Shown piece after piece: positions 1-12,360 of a stretch of 64,000 nt of DNA. A program made the translations under genes and the position numbers. Source of the DNA: Vigna angularis (Eukaryota; Streptophyta; Magnoliopsida; Fabales; Fabaceae); the NCBI RefSeq assembly GCF_016808095.1, contig NC_068970.1:15048501-15112500 (forward strand). The letters are read 5' to 3'. Position 1 is the first letter of the stretch. The number at the start of each line of letters is the position of its first letter. The notes beneath the pieces were generated by a model. That model made no database searches and was not told the origin of the DNA. It saw nothing but the letters and a program-made list of their open reading frames with translations.

Positions 1-530
1 ATATGCTTACCCTTTTGTAGAAAATACAATGGCTTTATGCCAAAAGGTTTCAACCTTAAAACTCTAACTAAATGATGAAATTTTACTTCAAGGTTAAGAT
101 TACTATATCAAGTGCCAACTCACCAAAGCGCTTCACAAATGCTCTTAGGGTTTCTTCTTCTCTTGTTCAATGTTTACTTGAGCAACAAACATCATGTGAT
201 GAGGATAAAAGGTTGTAAATCGTGTTTTGAACTTTATGACTAAAGTGTCAAAACATTCTATTAAACAAGGTGACAATCCAATAAAGCAACTTAGAACGAC
301 TCCTTCAACAATGTAGAAAAAACTTAAAGGATTGAGCCTTCAATCATGAAGTTTTATATCAAGGATGTACATATCGATGTGTTCATTTGAGTCAAATGTT
401 TATCATACTTGTCTAAGATGAAGACTTTTTTGTTTGTCGATAGAGTAATTTTGGTTATGTTGTTGACAAAGTGGTGTCAACAAGAACTAAAAGATGTTTG
501 GGTATAAACATGATAGTAATCTAGTTTTCA
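1..530 (-). pseudogene. Decayed Ty3/gypsy Gag remnant
   Basis: Read on the minus strand, about 395 down to 85 gives a Gag-like stretch. It contains NEHIDMYILDIKLHD, an in-frame stop, then IVEGVVLSCFIGL, CFDTLVIKFKTRF and VAQVNIEQ. After a frame change comes EETLRAFVKRFGELALDI. This order (helical core, a W/F-rich capsid segment, then an L-R-x-F-x-x-R-F segment) is the usual retrotransposon Gag layout in Ty3/gypsy elements. The stop and the frameshift show it is dead. Its LTRs are not visible; the rest of the element may lie left of the window. The ends given are approximate. Confidence 0.6.
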
Positions 531-3230
531 AACTATTTTCATCTTGTATTCTTGACATAAGTGGAAGGTTCAATGGCCTTAAGATATTTTTTTTCTTTTT
601 TGCTATACTTAGGTTTTGGATGGGAGGGATGATTTGTCTTTCCTCTATACATTGTTAAATCCAAGCATTCTCATTCTCTAAGGCCTCCATGTATTTGATA
701 TTATTTTTCTTCAACATCTTAATTTCCTTTCAAAGTTCAAGTCACAATTCTCTTACATTAGTAATTAGTGTGTTCTCTTTACAGCTATTGGATGAAATTT
801 AATATTTTATCATATTTCGAGTGGATACTATGTGATTTCTTAAAAAAATCTTATTTAACTCCATACTAAGAATCAAATAACCTTTACAAGAGTCCAAAAG
901 GTCAATGTTTTCTCCTCTATCATCAAATAAGAATTTTTTTTTTAAAAGTCACTTTAATATTTAGTCAATAAAAAAATAAGATAATAAATATGTAATAATA
1001 AATATTTCATATCTTAATATAATATTATTATAGTGAATTCTAATTTTTACCTTAAAAATATTAACAAATTTATATTATTTATAGCTAACTATTAATTGAG
1101 TTTGTATTCTAAACTAGATTTTAGAATTAGTGGTGTACCTAAAATATTTATTAATGTTATCCTCAAAAGGTTGACTCATATGCATAAAATACAATTATGG
1201 TGCCAATGTGTATTCGGATTGCATGAAACACAATTATGGATTATTGTTTATTGGTCTGAAAATTTAATTTTAGTTCACATCGAGCTAGAGCACCAATATA
1301 ACTGATAAACCATCTTGCTTATGTAGAATAATGAAGAGGAAGAAAATATTTTGTTATGGAAAATAATTGGTATGAATAAGAGAAAGGAGAAGAAAAGAGA
1401 AATAAAAATATCAATTAAGGCGTAATAATTAAGCTATATGAAATTATAGAAGAAATCAGTTTAAAAATAAAAATACGGTACAGATATTCGCATACCGTCT
1501 TTATTTTAAAATAAAGTCACCGGATCAAGCGTGATGCACCTAAAGTCTTCAGTCGACCAAACGAAGGTTGGGTAGCTGATTCCATTCCAAGCTCAATTAT
1601 TATTTTTCTCTTATGAATTTATCTTAAATACTTTTTTTCTCTAATTTCAATGAAATGGTTTTTAAAGAATTCAATGAGACAAAATCATAAATGTTTAAAT
1701 AATTTTACCTTTTATGCCCAAATATAACTTTGTATCTCACATTTTGTTTTTGTTACTATTTTTTTCTTTAAATTTTAGTTTATGTAATTTTATTTATTTT
1801 GTTGAAAATATTAATTTATTAATTTTTGTCTCTATAAAATTTAACACTCTCAAATATATTGGGGAATTATAATAAAAATCTAATATATTAATTTCAGAAA
1901 ATAAGTTACGTTACAATCCTTATTTAGTAATTAAATATAAAACGTCTAATGATCCAAGACGTCTTCAATTATAAAATAAGAAAATAGTAAACATAATGAA
2001 ATATTTATGTTTTAAGAATGACAAGTTCTATTCAATTAAAAACATTTTAATTCAAACTAAAGAGATAAAAATCTTAGTGGTATGCTTAGAGACACACGTA
2101 TGATATATTTTATGACATCAAAACACTTAACCGTTTCATAGTTTTTATAATTTTTTTAATATTTACTATTTTGATTTTTTTTTTTCATTTTTATCATATT
2201 AACATATTTGAACTCAAAGTTTGAAGAGTGATTCTCTTACTTTCCTTATACATTATTTTCTTGTCAAATAAAATCTAAACCATTTGAAGATTAAAGGATG
2301 ATACTAATATTTGAGAATCCAAGGAGAAAATATCTTTTTTTTTTCCTTTTCTTTTTTAATTTTAACCTTATATTAATAATTTTTCTTACTTGAATAACAT
2401 CATATTTTCATTCTTCTTTGCTTCGACGAGAAATAGACTTGTATATCTATACTTTGGAATACAACCTTTACAATTTATACCCTTCTAAGAACAACAGCTC
2501 TTGCATAATTCATGAATTTAAAACAATATTTAAATAAATTAAAACAAAGGATTCATATAATATAGGAAAAAAAAAACAAGTAATTGTACTCAAGCGCATT
2601 TAATACCAAGTTTTATTTTTAAATAAATAAAAAATAAAAAATAGATAATAAATGTTAAATTTTATATTTTATTCAAAAGTTTATTTAACCAAAACTTATA
2701 TTAAGTTATATTCTCTAAACTCTTAAAGTTTACAAAATAATTACGATTTCATTGTACAATTAAATCATAACATGAAAGGAGCAAGACAAGGAGAATGATT
2801 GATTAGTTCGAAGTGTGTTATAATAACTGCTATTAAAATTTTCTGTTTTCTTCTCCTCTTTTAAATGATTGGTTAGAGGAAATGTTAATGATATAAGATT
2901 TATTTGAAAGTTGACACGGTTTGTCTTTAATTTTTGTATAGTGTCAAGAGAAAGATTTACTTATACTTTGTAATAATAACAATATTAAGAATCATGAAAC
3001 AATATATTTATTGACATGGTATTATAGAAGGGTATATTTTACCATTCTTTCGAATAACATTGACATTATTAATATTCATCAGTTTTATTTGGCGGTGTGT
3101 TACATCATCGTTATTACACATCTAAAAAACTAATTTAAAACAAGTATTAAATTAAAAGATCTAAAAATAGAATAAGAAAGATAAAAACATTTTTTTTTCT
3201 TTCTGCAGAGATTGATAAACATCATCCTAG
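531..3230. other. AT-rich intergenic stretch, no gene seen
   Basis: This is very AT-rich DNA with many short A and T runs and no reading frame resembling a known protein. The short frame near 1096-1305 has no recognisable domain and is not reported as a gene. No tandem or inverted repeat stands out. Confidence 0.6.
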
Positions 3231-3352
3231 AAAAACCAATATAAATACATGCAATTATTGAAACTATTTTTTATGTTGTACTTAGCTTTCACGAATGCAA
3301 GATGTATTGGTATAATAATGTTAATGGTGGAAACCGAGGTTAGCCGAGTGAA

Positions 3353-3637
3353 TATAAATAGATTAGCTGCAAGAGAGAGTAGAGAACCATGGTTTGATAG
3401 AAAGTGCACGCTTTCCCGGAAAAAGAGAGCCAAATTCACACATTTTGGCAGAGGCAGTCCAACAAGACACGCACCCTCAATCAATCGTAACGTGTCATCC
3501 CCTGAATCTGCATGCCATATTGTCGTTAACCTCTTCAATAGCCTAATAAACGCACTTGTCCTCACTCCTCTGCTTTACCAACCTCTCTGCTAATTCCCAA
3601 ACTTCTTCTCAGAACTGTTACGGATTTCATCGTTGAC
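3353..3637 (+). promoter_or_regulatory. Proximal promoter and 5' leader of the processing-enzyme gene
   Basis: A TATAAATA box lies at 3353-3360. It would put transcription start near 3385 and give a leader of about 250 nt. A G-box-like/ABRE core ACGTGTC is at 3490-3496, and an RY core (CATGCA on the minus strand) is at 3509-3514. A weaker AATAAAC-type box near 3543-3551 is followed by pyrimidine-rich DNA, and start from there would leave a ~60-nt leader with the ABRE and RY pair just upstream, as in many seed genes. Which start is used cannot be settled from sequence. Confidence 0.35.
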
Positions 3638-6600
3638 ATGGCCGTTCGTCGCTTTCTTCTCAGCAAAACCTCGTGCTGCAGCGTCGTATTTTTGTCGTGG
3701 ATGTTGGTGACGCTGATGAGAGTGCAGGGTGCAGGCGCCAGGCCCAACCGGAGGGAGCTGGACTCGTTCATAAAGTTACCCACCGAACCGGAGGATGCCG
3801 AGTCGGATGAACTGGGAACGCGATGGGCGGTTCTGGTGGCCGGTTCAAACGGCTTCGGAAACTACAGGCATCAAGTGAGTTGGTTCATTTGATTTCTAAA
3901 ATTAGATAATGAGTTAATTCGTTTGTGTTTTTGTTTTTAACTAATGGTATGATTAAGTACAGGCAGATGTGTGCCATGCGTACCAGTTGCTTATCAAAGG
4001 TGGAGTGAAAAAAGAAAACATTGTGGTGTTTATGTACGACGACATAGCCCACAACAAGCAGAATCCCAGACCTGGAGTGATCATCAACCATCCTCGGGGT
4101 CCAGATGTCTATGCTGGGGTTCCTAAGGTCATTTCCTTCTCTCTGCTAATTCCTTTTCTATTTAAGCTAACAAACTTAATTATTCTAGTATTACCTGCGC
4201 TTATGCTTAATTAATCCGCTCGTGTCAAACTTTCACACTTTTTTGAGCTTTAATTTCTTCTCAATTATTTAACAGCTGCCAAAGGTTTCCATGTTAGTCT
4301 TTCGAAATGGGAAAACTTTTTTCTCAACCTTTCTTTTTTAAAACAAGGTGGTGCAACATGTCTGCTGATTTCTGTGATGTTTGTATATTTGAAAGAAAAA
4401 ACACGCATATATATTAAGCGAGTCTTTTGCCTTTGAGATACAGTTGTACTATATTAACATTCATTTCTCACTTTTAGAAGAAGAGAGTGGTGTATTATGA
4501 ATGGAAAAACACTAAAAAAAGTGTGGTGAAAAAAAATTATTTTAAAAACATTTAATCATACCTAGTAGTTGTTGGAAACAGAAGTTAAATTACGCAAAAA
4601 AGATTTGACATTCTTCTGTCATTGTCTGATTGTGCGTTGGAGCATATAAGTCTAAAGTTTTTTTTGGTGGAAAGCAACGTTGATATTAGATCATATCGAA
4701 TGAAACTAATATATATACAAAAAATAAAAAATAAAACTCCGTATGAAACTTTTGTTGCTGGCAACAATTGACTTAATTAATTGTGGTACTTGGCATATGG
4801 ATGGTGGTGGAGTAACTTAAATTCTAATATATTCGATTTGATAAATTAGGAGAGAACACTGGTAAACGCAATTATTGCGTTGTTGATATACATTAGATGT
4901 CTAAAGTTTGCGTTCACTGTTGATGATATTTTTCAAATAGTAATATTTTAATGGTCAATTCATAAGGCACTAGCTCCATTGTCTAAACAAATTAGCCATT
5001 ACAGTGACAAATAGAAAACGAATCGTTACCATTTGTTCTTGTGTGTAAAGAGAAAAGGATTTGTTACCTAGAGTATTAGAAAATTGATTATCTTGTGTTG
5101 TTCCGTTCATTGAATTTGTCCCTTGATTTTTTATTTTTTTTTTCATTTTAGGATTACACTGGTGAGAATGTGAATTCCAGGAATTTCTTCGCCGTTCTTC
5201 TGGGGGACAAGAAAAAAGTGAAGGGAGGAAGTGGCAAGGTGATTAATAGCAAAGCAGAAGATAGAATATTTATATACTACTCTGATCATGGAGGTCCAGG
5301 AGTTCTTGGTGAGTTAAGCTTTTCATTTCTTTTTCCAGTTGTTTCTGATTAAGAACATTCAGAACTCAGTCATTAGTATTTGAACGTAGTTGTATGAAAT
5401 AAAATTGTATAAGGGCGAAAAACTGTTCAAACCAGAAGCATGTTTATACTAGATAAAGACATTATAGGTTTGTGAATTCTAATTTGATTGTAGGGATGCC
5501 AAACTTGCCCTACCTTTATGCTATGGATTTTGTGGATGTCTTGAAGAAGAAACATGCATCTAGAGGCTACAAGAAGATGGTAAAAAATCATTTCTTGAGT
5601 ATATGATGACTGGAAATGATGCCGATAACTTTAATTAAGTTGTGAAAAAGTTACGATTTGGCGATGTAGGTGATATACGTAGAAGCATGTGAAAGTGGGA
5701 GCATTTTTGAGGGTATAATGCCCAAGAATTTGAATATTTATGTCACAACAGCATCGAATGCCCAAGAGAATAGTTGGGGAACTTATTGTCCTGGAATGAA
5801 TCCTTCTCCTCCTCCAGAATACATCACTTGCCTGGGGGATTTGTACAGCGTTGCTTGGATGGAAGACAGGTATAAATACATTTTTCTTGTGTTCAAGTTT
5901 AACCCACTATAAACATTAAAAAAAAAAAAAAAAAACTCTTTTCACTTAAAGCTCTGCACCTTGCTCACTTTGGTCAACGTCCTTTTGTTGTTCCTTTAGG
6001 TCTTTGATGACATTGAAAGTAAATTGTAATGGCCAAAATTTGAATTTTTTTAGTGAAAAATGGATTGATTATTGGCACTATAAATGTTAACTTCCGCTCT
6101 GTTTGAAATGCGAAATTGACTTCCACTTAAATTTTCTGCAGTGAGAGTCACAATCTGAAAAAAGAAACCGTGGCACAACAATACCAATCGGTAAGAAATT
6201 TTGAATGAATTTCAGTGCTGTGTATTTTGAATATTAGCATTGGGGGAAAAGAAAACAAAAAACATTTTTTCTTGTGCAGGTAAAACATCGGACTTCAAAT
6301 CTTCAGAACTACGGGATGGGTTCACATGTGATGGAATATGGTGATGCCAACATCACAGCCGAAAAGCTTTATTTATACCAAGGTTTTAATCCTGCCACTG
6401 TGAACTTCCCTCCATTCAACGCCAGACCAGAAGCTAAAATGGAAGTTGTTAACCAGAGAGATGCAGATCTTTTCTTCATGTGGCAAATGGTATGCCTATT
6501 TTCCCCTCAAATCAAGTCATCATCATCTACTTCACCATTTATAGATTTCTCTACGTCCTCAATCAGATTTATTGCTCAAATACTGTTACTATGGTAATAA

Positions 6601-7245
6601 CATCTATTTACAAAAGTGGTTTTGCTTCAACAGTATCAGAGATCAAACCAGCAGCCAGAAAAGAAGACAGACATCCTCAAACAGATTACGGAGACAGTGA
6701 AGCATAGGAAACACTTAGATGGTAGCGTGGAATTGATTGGAGTTTTGTTGTATGGACCAGGAAAAGCTTCTTCTGTTCTACAATCCGTGAGGACTCCTGG
6801 TCTTCCCCTTGTTGATGACTGGACATGCTTAAAATCAATGGTAAACAAAAATAACTAATTTTTTTTTCTGTTAACATTCATTGCACAGTTGTATTCTTTT
6901 CCTTAAATAAATTTTCTTCTATCACTTCTTCCACACATTGTGTGACCAAAATGCATGTGATGAGAGATTGGACCAATCCTGTCCAAAAATTGGATTGATG
7001 TACACATTCCACAAAAGGGAAACATCAGTTTTTGATTACTGATACACAACTTGGGGTTGCAGGTCCGGGTGTTTGAAACTCACTGTGGGTCTCTTACTCA
7101 GTATGGAATGAAACACATGCGAGCATTCGCCAACATATGCAACAGTGGCGTTTCTGAGACCTCCATGGAGAATGCATGTGTGGCAGCCTGCGGTGGCTAT
7201 CATGCTGGCCAATTACATCCATCAAACACAGGATACAGTGCTTGA
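3638..7245 (+). CDS. VPE: Vacuolar processing enzyme (legumain, beta-type), complete, 9 exons
   Basis: Asparaginyl endopeptidase of peptidase family C13. It cleaves after Asn/Asp in the vacuole, maturing storage and other vacuolar proteins. Exons with GT-AG junctions and consistent phases: 3638-3874, 3963-4127, 5152-5308, 5494-5579, 5670-5869, 6142-6190, 6280-6489, 6634-6840, 7063-7245. The product is 497 aa, a normal family length. A hydrophobic signal peptide spans about residues 12-31. The substrate-pocket Arg is in NYRHQ (R77), the catalytic His is H180 in YYSDHGGPG and the catalytic Cys is C222 in EACESGS. NIT in the exon-7 region is a possible N-glycosylation site. The C-terminal prodomain ends NTGYSA. 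The wording around [17 protein letters not shown] and the C-terminus resembles Arabidopsis beta-VPE (from memory), which suggests the seed type. All key residues are present and no break is seen. Confidence 0.96.
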
Positions 7246-7739
7246 TTTTGGGCTGTACACACAGAGACTGTTTGATAATGTAATACTCTGAATTGCATTC
7301 TTACTACTGGTTTCTGCTGCTTAGATCAAATTTGTTCTTTGTATAACTTGAGTAGCCCTATACCATATTAATTATACTGGTAGTGTATATAAGCGTAATA
7401 GTACCCTTTTACATAAAATAAGTACAATATTAGTTAGTGTGGTTCGTGCTGCTCTAGTATCTTGGTGAACGCCATTCCTTCAAATCCAGGACATCTTTCT
7501 TATCTTAGTTTTTAGTCTGATCTCTTGCTATCCTTTCAAGAAATTAATCACAAGCAACATATCTTGAACTTCGCAAAGAAGGATAATATATATATATATC
7601 CTTTTAAAATCCGAAATCAATCGTTCTTCCTTAGCTCTGCTTCGATCGTCCATCTTAAGTCTGCCCCCTGTCCGTCTTAACTCTGCCCCGTGCCTTGATT
7701 GTCCTAGCTTTTCTATGTAATCTTTTTAGATTGGTGGTT
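7246..7739. other. 3' flank of the processing-enzyme gene
   Basis: Untranslated and intergenic DNA between the VPE stop codon and the retrotransposon target site. No clear AATAAA is seen close to the stop; the polyadenylation site probably lies in the first 200 nt. A short (TA)n run is near 7589-7599. No other gene is seen. Confidence 0.5.
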
Positions 7740-7744
7740 GACCA

Positions 7745-9052
7745 TGATAGTGGCATATTTTGCTATGAATTCAGTATTGAATTAGAGAGAATATCAACTC
7801 TTTCTCATCCTTTTTACCTTGTAAATCCTTGTTTTCATTTAGTTTAAGAAGTGGTTTCATCTTAAGCTTTAATTAGATAAATTGATCATTAACCCCTTTA
7901 TTTATACAAGTTAATTAGTTGGAAGAAGTCTCTGCATCAAATGAAGAGTGCTGGAACCAGAGAAAACAAGAAAACAGCAAAAACAGCAAAAATATGAAGA
8001 ACCAGAATCTGGAAAAAAGTTAGCTGGAGCGCCCTTTTTCCATGGGCGCTGGAGCGGGCTCTGCACCAGGACTGGAGCTAGCTGGAGCGCCCCCTACAAA
8101 AGGGCGCTGGAGCGCCCTTTTTCCTGTTTTCGCACGCTGGAGCGCGGTCTCAAGCGCGCCTGCTGCTGATTTGGCAGATTGGGTTTATTTAACCCCAAAT
8201 TAGAAGGGCTTTGACATCTTTTGGCATCCCAGACACAAATTCTCTTAATTAGAGCGTCCATAGGCGAGCTAGGAGCTGTGGGAACAGCCCTTCTTCATCC
8301 TTGGGTCCTCCTCCTTCTTCCATTTCCACCATTGTTGTAAGCTCAAGCTCTCCATTCATGGAGAGCTAGTTTCATTCTTGTTGGGGATTGATGTAACCAC
8401 GGATCTCTTATGTAATTACAGTTGTTTTGAATTATTATATGCCTCTTTCATTGATTGTTAGTGTTTAATTCCTCTACTTAAAGCTTGTATGAGTAATTCA
8501 ACCATATCATGATTTTAGGGTTTGCTTGATATTGGGAAATATTGGGTGAATCTAGAACTGGATTAAACACCTAAAGGAAATTGTATCTAGGGATAGAACT
8601 AGGACCTTTGGTTGTCTTGAATCTCAATTCTTAAAGCGGATGAACTTGTTAGGTTTTCCAAGGGATTGGAGTTTAAGAAGTAAGTCTAGGCTCTCTCTAC
8701 CAAGGGATTGGGTTTGAGTAAATTAGAAGATTAACATTGGCTAATTAATGAAGAGGAAGTGATTTTCTTTACATAAGAGTGAAGTAGGTGAAATCATCCC
8801 CCAACAATATCATTCCATAGCATTTCTAATCTTTCCATTCCTAAGTGTTTGCGTTATCAAAGATCACTTTTACCATTTATGTTTTATCTTTACTTTAATT
8901 GCATGAAAACCACAAAAATATGGAATCATTCTTTAGTCTAAATTAGTTAGATATTATACGATTGTCTAGGACACGAGTCTCTTGGGAAACGATATCCGGT
9001 CTTACCGGTTTTATTACTTGAACGATTTGGTACACTTGCCAAAGTCACAACA
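7745..9052 (+). repeat. 5' LTR of the Athila-like element
   Basis: 1308 bp, TG...CA, matching 14079-15386 along its full length without indels. Differences from the 3' copy: 8089 G/A, 8134 A/G, 8195 C/T, 8246 T/C, 8433 T/G and 9047 A/T (four transitions, two transversions). A GC-rich block at about 8022-8160 repeats a GGCGCTGGAGCGCC-type near-palindrome. TATTTATA near 7898 could be the promoter box. The 73-codon frame across the GC block is a by-product of that repeat and not a gene. Confidence 0.95.
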
Positions 9053-9058
9053 AGTTTT

Positions 9059-9076
9059 TGGCGCCATTGCCGGGGA
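9059..9076 (+). other. Primer binding site, tRNA-Asp type
   Basis: TGGCGCCATTGCCGGGGA starts six bases after the 5' LTR. From memory, the complement of the plant tRNA-Asp 3' end is the same with one change (A for G at position 8). tRNA-Asp priming is typical of Athila-group elements. Confidence 0.8.
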
Positions 9077-9214
9077 CCCGTGTTAAATTAGACTTTTGTG
9101 TAATTTTTAACCGATTTAGACTTTATCCTTTTGTGTATAATTTTCTATTTTGTTGTAATTTTTATCTTTATTTTTGGGCTAACTTGTGGCACGAGTTTGG
9201 TTGTTTTCTAGTGT

Positions 9215-11830
9215 ATGCAGGGAAACATTCGTACAAGGAGGATTGTGTCATCTGAACCACTCCTTGTGGATCCTGAGATCGAGAAAACAGCTCGTAGAAA
9301 CAATAGTGACACAAGGAGACAGCGAGCTCTAAGTCAACAAGCTGCCCCGCAATCTTCATTTCCTTTCAACAATCAAGTCATAGAATCGTTTGATTCTTCT
9401 TCTGTGAACGGGATGGCTGGCGCAGGACCACCTCCAAGGAGAACCATAGGGGACTCAATCACTTACACAAGCCCGAGAAATTTCTCAAGCATTGTGAGGC
9501 CCACTGTGAGTGACAAGCTGGCAGAAATGAAGCCTGCTCTACTCCAGCTCATCAGTTCAAATCAATTTTCTGGCCTAGACAATGAAGACCCCCATGCTCA
9601 TTTGGTCACTTTCTATGAGCTATGTGGCACTATGGGTGTACAAGGGGAGGATGAAGAAGCATTGTACATGAGACTCTTCCCATTCTCGCTGAATGGCAAA
9701 GCAAAGGCTTGGCTCCAGTCACAGCCTAATCAAAGTCTTACAAGCTGGGAGGATGTGGAATATAAATTTCTAGCACGCTTCTTTCCACCATCAAAGAGCA
9801 CAGAGGTGAAGGCTGCCATTGCTACCTTCGTACAAGGAGTAGATGAACCACTTTGTGAAGCCTGGGAAAGATTTAAATCTTTATTGAGAAAGTGTCCCAG
9901 CCATGGATTCAGTCTAGAAATGCAAGTGCAAACTTTCTGTAATGGTTTGCAACCTCATACAAAGATGATATTAGACGCATCCTTTGGTGGTTCAGTACTT
10001 TTTAAGACTGCTGATGAAGCCATTGCTGTGATAGAAAATATGGCTTCCACTGATTTGAGGAGCCAACATGGGAGAATTCCAGCACAGAGGAGAGGAGTGT
10101 ATGAACTGAGTGCCCAGGATGCTTTACTTGCACAAAATAAGATTCTGGCCCAACAGATGGAACTCCTAACTCAACATATGGCCAAACTACCTCAGCAGTT
10201 GCATGCAATGCAAGCTCAACCTCAACCACATCATCAAGTAATGAGATGTGATTTCTGTGGAGATAGCCACCCCAACGGTCATTGTCAAGCTCCTAGTAGT
10301 TCCCAAAATGAAGAAGTCAACTATATGGGAAATCAAGGACGGCAAAACTTCTTCAACAATCATTTCCCCAATCCTTCAAATCAAGGGTGGAGACAAGTTC
10401 AAGAAGCTTCTAGCAGTAGAAATCTGTATCAACCTGCCCAACATTATCCACCTCAAAGTGATCGGACTTCAAAGCTAGAAGACACATTGCAGATGTTTAT
10501 GCAGCAGTCCATCCAAAACCAGAAAAACACTGATGCATCCATAAAGAACCTGGAAGTGCAAGTTGGCCAATTGGCTAAGCAATTAGCAAACCAACAGGGT
10601 GGACATTTTACTGCAAATACTCAACCCAACCCGAAGGAGGAGTGTAATGTAATATTCACAAGAAGTGGGAAAGAGGTTGGAAGAAAAGAAGAAGAAGAAG
10701 AAAAGCCAGAAGAAGAAGATCAGAAAGAAAATGAAGAAGAAGAAGAGATTGTTGGAAGAGAAGAAGAAAATAAAAAAAGTGAAAAAGAGAAAAACCAAAA
10801 AGAGAAAGAGATAGCAAAACACCTTCCTTATCCTAAAATACCCTCTAAAAAAGAGAAGGAGAAACAATTGGCTCGATTCAAGCAAATTTTCAATCAGCTT
10901 GAAGTTACCATGCCCTTGACCGAAGCACTGCAACAAATTCCTGCTTATGCGAAGTACATGAAGCAAATCCTCAGCAAGAAGAAGTATTTATATGAGGAAA
11001 CAATTGAAGTACAAGGAAATTGCAGTGCCATCATGCAGAAGACTCTTCCTCCAAAATTTAAAGATCCGGGGAGTTTCACTATTCCATGCACCATTGGAAA
11101 CTATGATATAGGGAAAGCTCTTATTGATTTAGGGGCTAGCATCAATTTGATGCCCCTATCCATGCTTAAAAATATTGATGGTCTTGAAGTCAAGCCAACA
11201 AGAATGATGCTTCAATTGGCGGATAGATCTATCAAATGTCCATTTGGTGTAGTTGAAGATGTGATAGTCAAAATAGATGAGCTCCAATTTCCGGTGGACT
11301 TTGTAGTTATGGACATGGAGGAAGATGCAAAGATACCACTCATCCTTGGAAGACCTTTCATGAAGACAGCCAAGGTTGTCATTCATGTGGAAGAAGGAAC
11401 AGTGAAATTGAAAGACCAAGATGAGGAGGTGACTTTCAACGTCTTTGGGGTTGAGCAGCAAAATCATGAAAAAGAGACTAGTCTTGAAGCTACAGATGAA
11501 CTTCTATCAATTACTAGTCTAACAGAGCAAGCTGCCAAGTTGGTAAAGAAGAGCCTTAGTTGTTTATCTCCAAGAGTAAAGGGAGAAGAAGAAGAAAAGG
11601 AAGAGGAACTAGTTCACCAAAATCCTGTGATGGAAAGCGATGAGCCCAAACTTGGCAAACCAGTGAGATTCAAGAATAGGTTATGGGTCATCAAGAACAT
11701 AAAGATAAATGGAGTGCTTGAGATAGAGGCTCCATATTCTAGAAGAGTGAAGTTGGTGACTAGGAAATTGCTGAGAGGATGTTGGTGTCATGACAAGAAG
11801 AAGCATTCCAACATCAAAAATCAAACTTGA
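9215..11830 (+). CDS. Gag-protease polyprotein of the Athila-like element
   Basis: Intact 871-residue frame. The N-terminus has PEIEKTARRN (residues ~20-29), usual in Athila Gag. The capsid-type Gag domain is at about residues 120-265, with NGKAKAWLQS and FFPPSKSTEVK. A zinc-knuckle-like C-x2-C-x3-H-x4-C is at C345, C348, H352 and C357, one residue shorter than the standard CCHC spacing. A Glu/Lys-rich tract runs from about 489 to 540. The retropepsin-type active site is D638 in ALIDLGASINLMP, and a LILGRPFMKTA strand lies about 70 residues later. The frame then ends without entering reverse transcriptase; the last ~40 residues look like the tail beyond a deletion. The product would form particles and process itself but could not copy or integrate DNA. 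Confidence 0.9.
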   Translation: MQGNIRTRRIVSSEPLLVDPEIEKTARRNNSDTRRQRALSQQAAPQSSFPFNNQVIESFDSSSVNGMAGAGPPPRRTIGDSITYTSPRNFSSIVRPTVSDKLAEMKPALLQLISSNQFSGLDNEDPHAHLVTFYELCGTMGVQGEDEEALYMRLFPFSLNGKAKAWLQSQPNQSLTSWEDVEYKFLARFFPPSKSTEVKAAIATFVQGVDEPLCEAWERFKSLLRKCPSHGFSLEMQVQTFCNGLQPHTKMILDASFGGSVLFKTADEAIAVIENMASTDLRSQHGRIPAQRRGVYELSAQDALLAQNKILAQQMELLTQHMAKLPQQLHAMQAQPQPHHQVMRCDFCGDSHPNGHCQAPSSSQNEEVNYMGNQGRQNFFNNHFPNPSNQGWRQVQEASSSRNLYQPAQHYPPQSDRTSKLEDTLQMFMQQSIQNQKNTDASIKNLEVQVGQLAKQLANQQGGHFTANTQPNPKEECNVIFTRSGKEVGRKEEEEEKPEEEDQKENEEEEEIVGREEENKKSEKEKNQKEKEIAKHLPYPKIPSKKEKEKQLARFKQIFNQLEVTMPLTEALQQIPAYAKYMKQILSKKKYLYEETIEVQGNCSAIMQKTLPPKFKDPGSFTIPCTIGNYDIGKALIDLGASINLMPLSMLKNIDGLEVKPTRMMLQLADRSIKCPFGVVEDVIVKIDELQFPVDFVVMDMEEDAKIPLILGRPFMKTAKVVIHVEEGTVKLKDQDEEVTFNVFGVEQQNHEKETSLEATDELLSITSLTEQAAKLVKKSLSCLSPRVKGEEEEKEEELVHQNPVMESDEPKLGKPVRFKNRLWVIKNIKINGVLEIEAPYSRRVKLVTRKLLRGCWCHDKKKHSNIKNQT

Positions 11831-12360
11831 GCTTAATGGTGTCAAGCTAATGACGTTAAACAAGCGCTTACTGGGAGGCAACCCAGCTTTCTAACCCTTT
11901 CTCTATGTGCGATTTTTTTATTTGAGTGTGTTTTTATTGTTTGAATTTACTTTAGAATGTTTTGAATTGATTTGGTTATTTTGGAGCATGTTAGTTTCAA
12001 TTGTAGTTTTTGTGTTGTTTATGGTTAACTTGTGTAATGTTGAGTTTTATTGTGTTTTGTTGTATTTTAGAATTGTTCAATCTGTTTTTATGTGTTCTAG
12101 TGTGATTGAGTATGTTCTGAATGGTTATGTTTAGTTTAGGTATGTTTAAAGTGTAAAATTTGAAGCCTTGAGTTGTAGAATTAGAAAGCTTTGGAAGTGT
12201 GCACCTAAATTGGCATTCTTGCACTCAATTTCAATCCTTATGGATTTGATCAAGTTTGTATAGTGAAAACATGTTAATCTGGGCTGAATTGAGCATCAAG
12301 AAGTGCCAAATTCCAAAAATCGTAGGTGTAGTTGTGAAATTCTGCAAATCTGCAATCTGG

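Noticed and set aside
3227..3783. Frames on both strands overlapping the VPE promoter and exon 1
   Set aside because: The minus-strand frames are shadows of exon 1 and its leader; the plus-strand frame at 3249-3593 has no domain and lies in the promoter/leader.
7948..8169. 73-codon frames in both LTRs (also 14282-14503)
   Set aside because: They result from the GC-rich palindromic units; there is no known domain and the two copies differ at replacement sites.
10583..10966. 127-codon minus-strand frame
   Set aside because: It is antisense to the Glu/Lys-rich part of the Gag frame; Phe/Leu richness is the complement of GAA/AAG codons.
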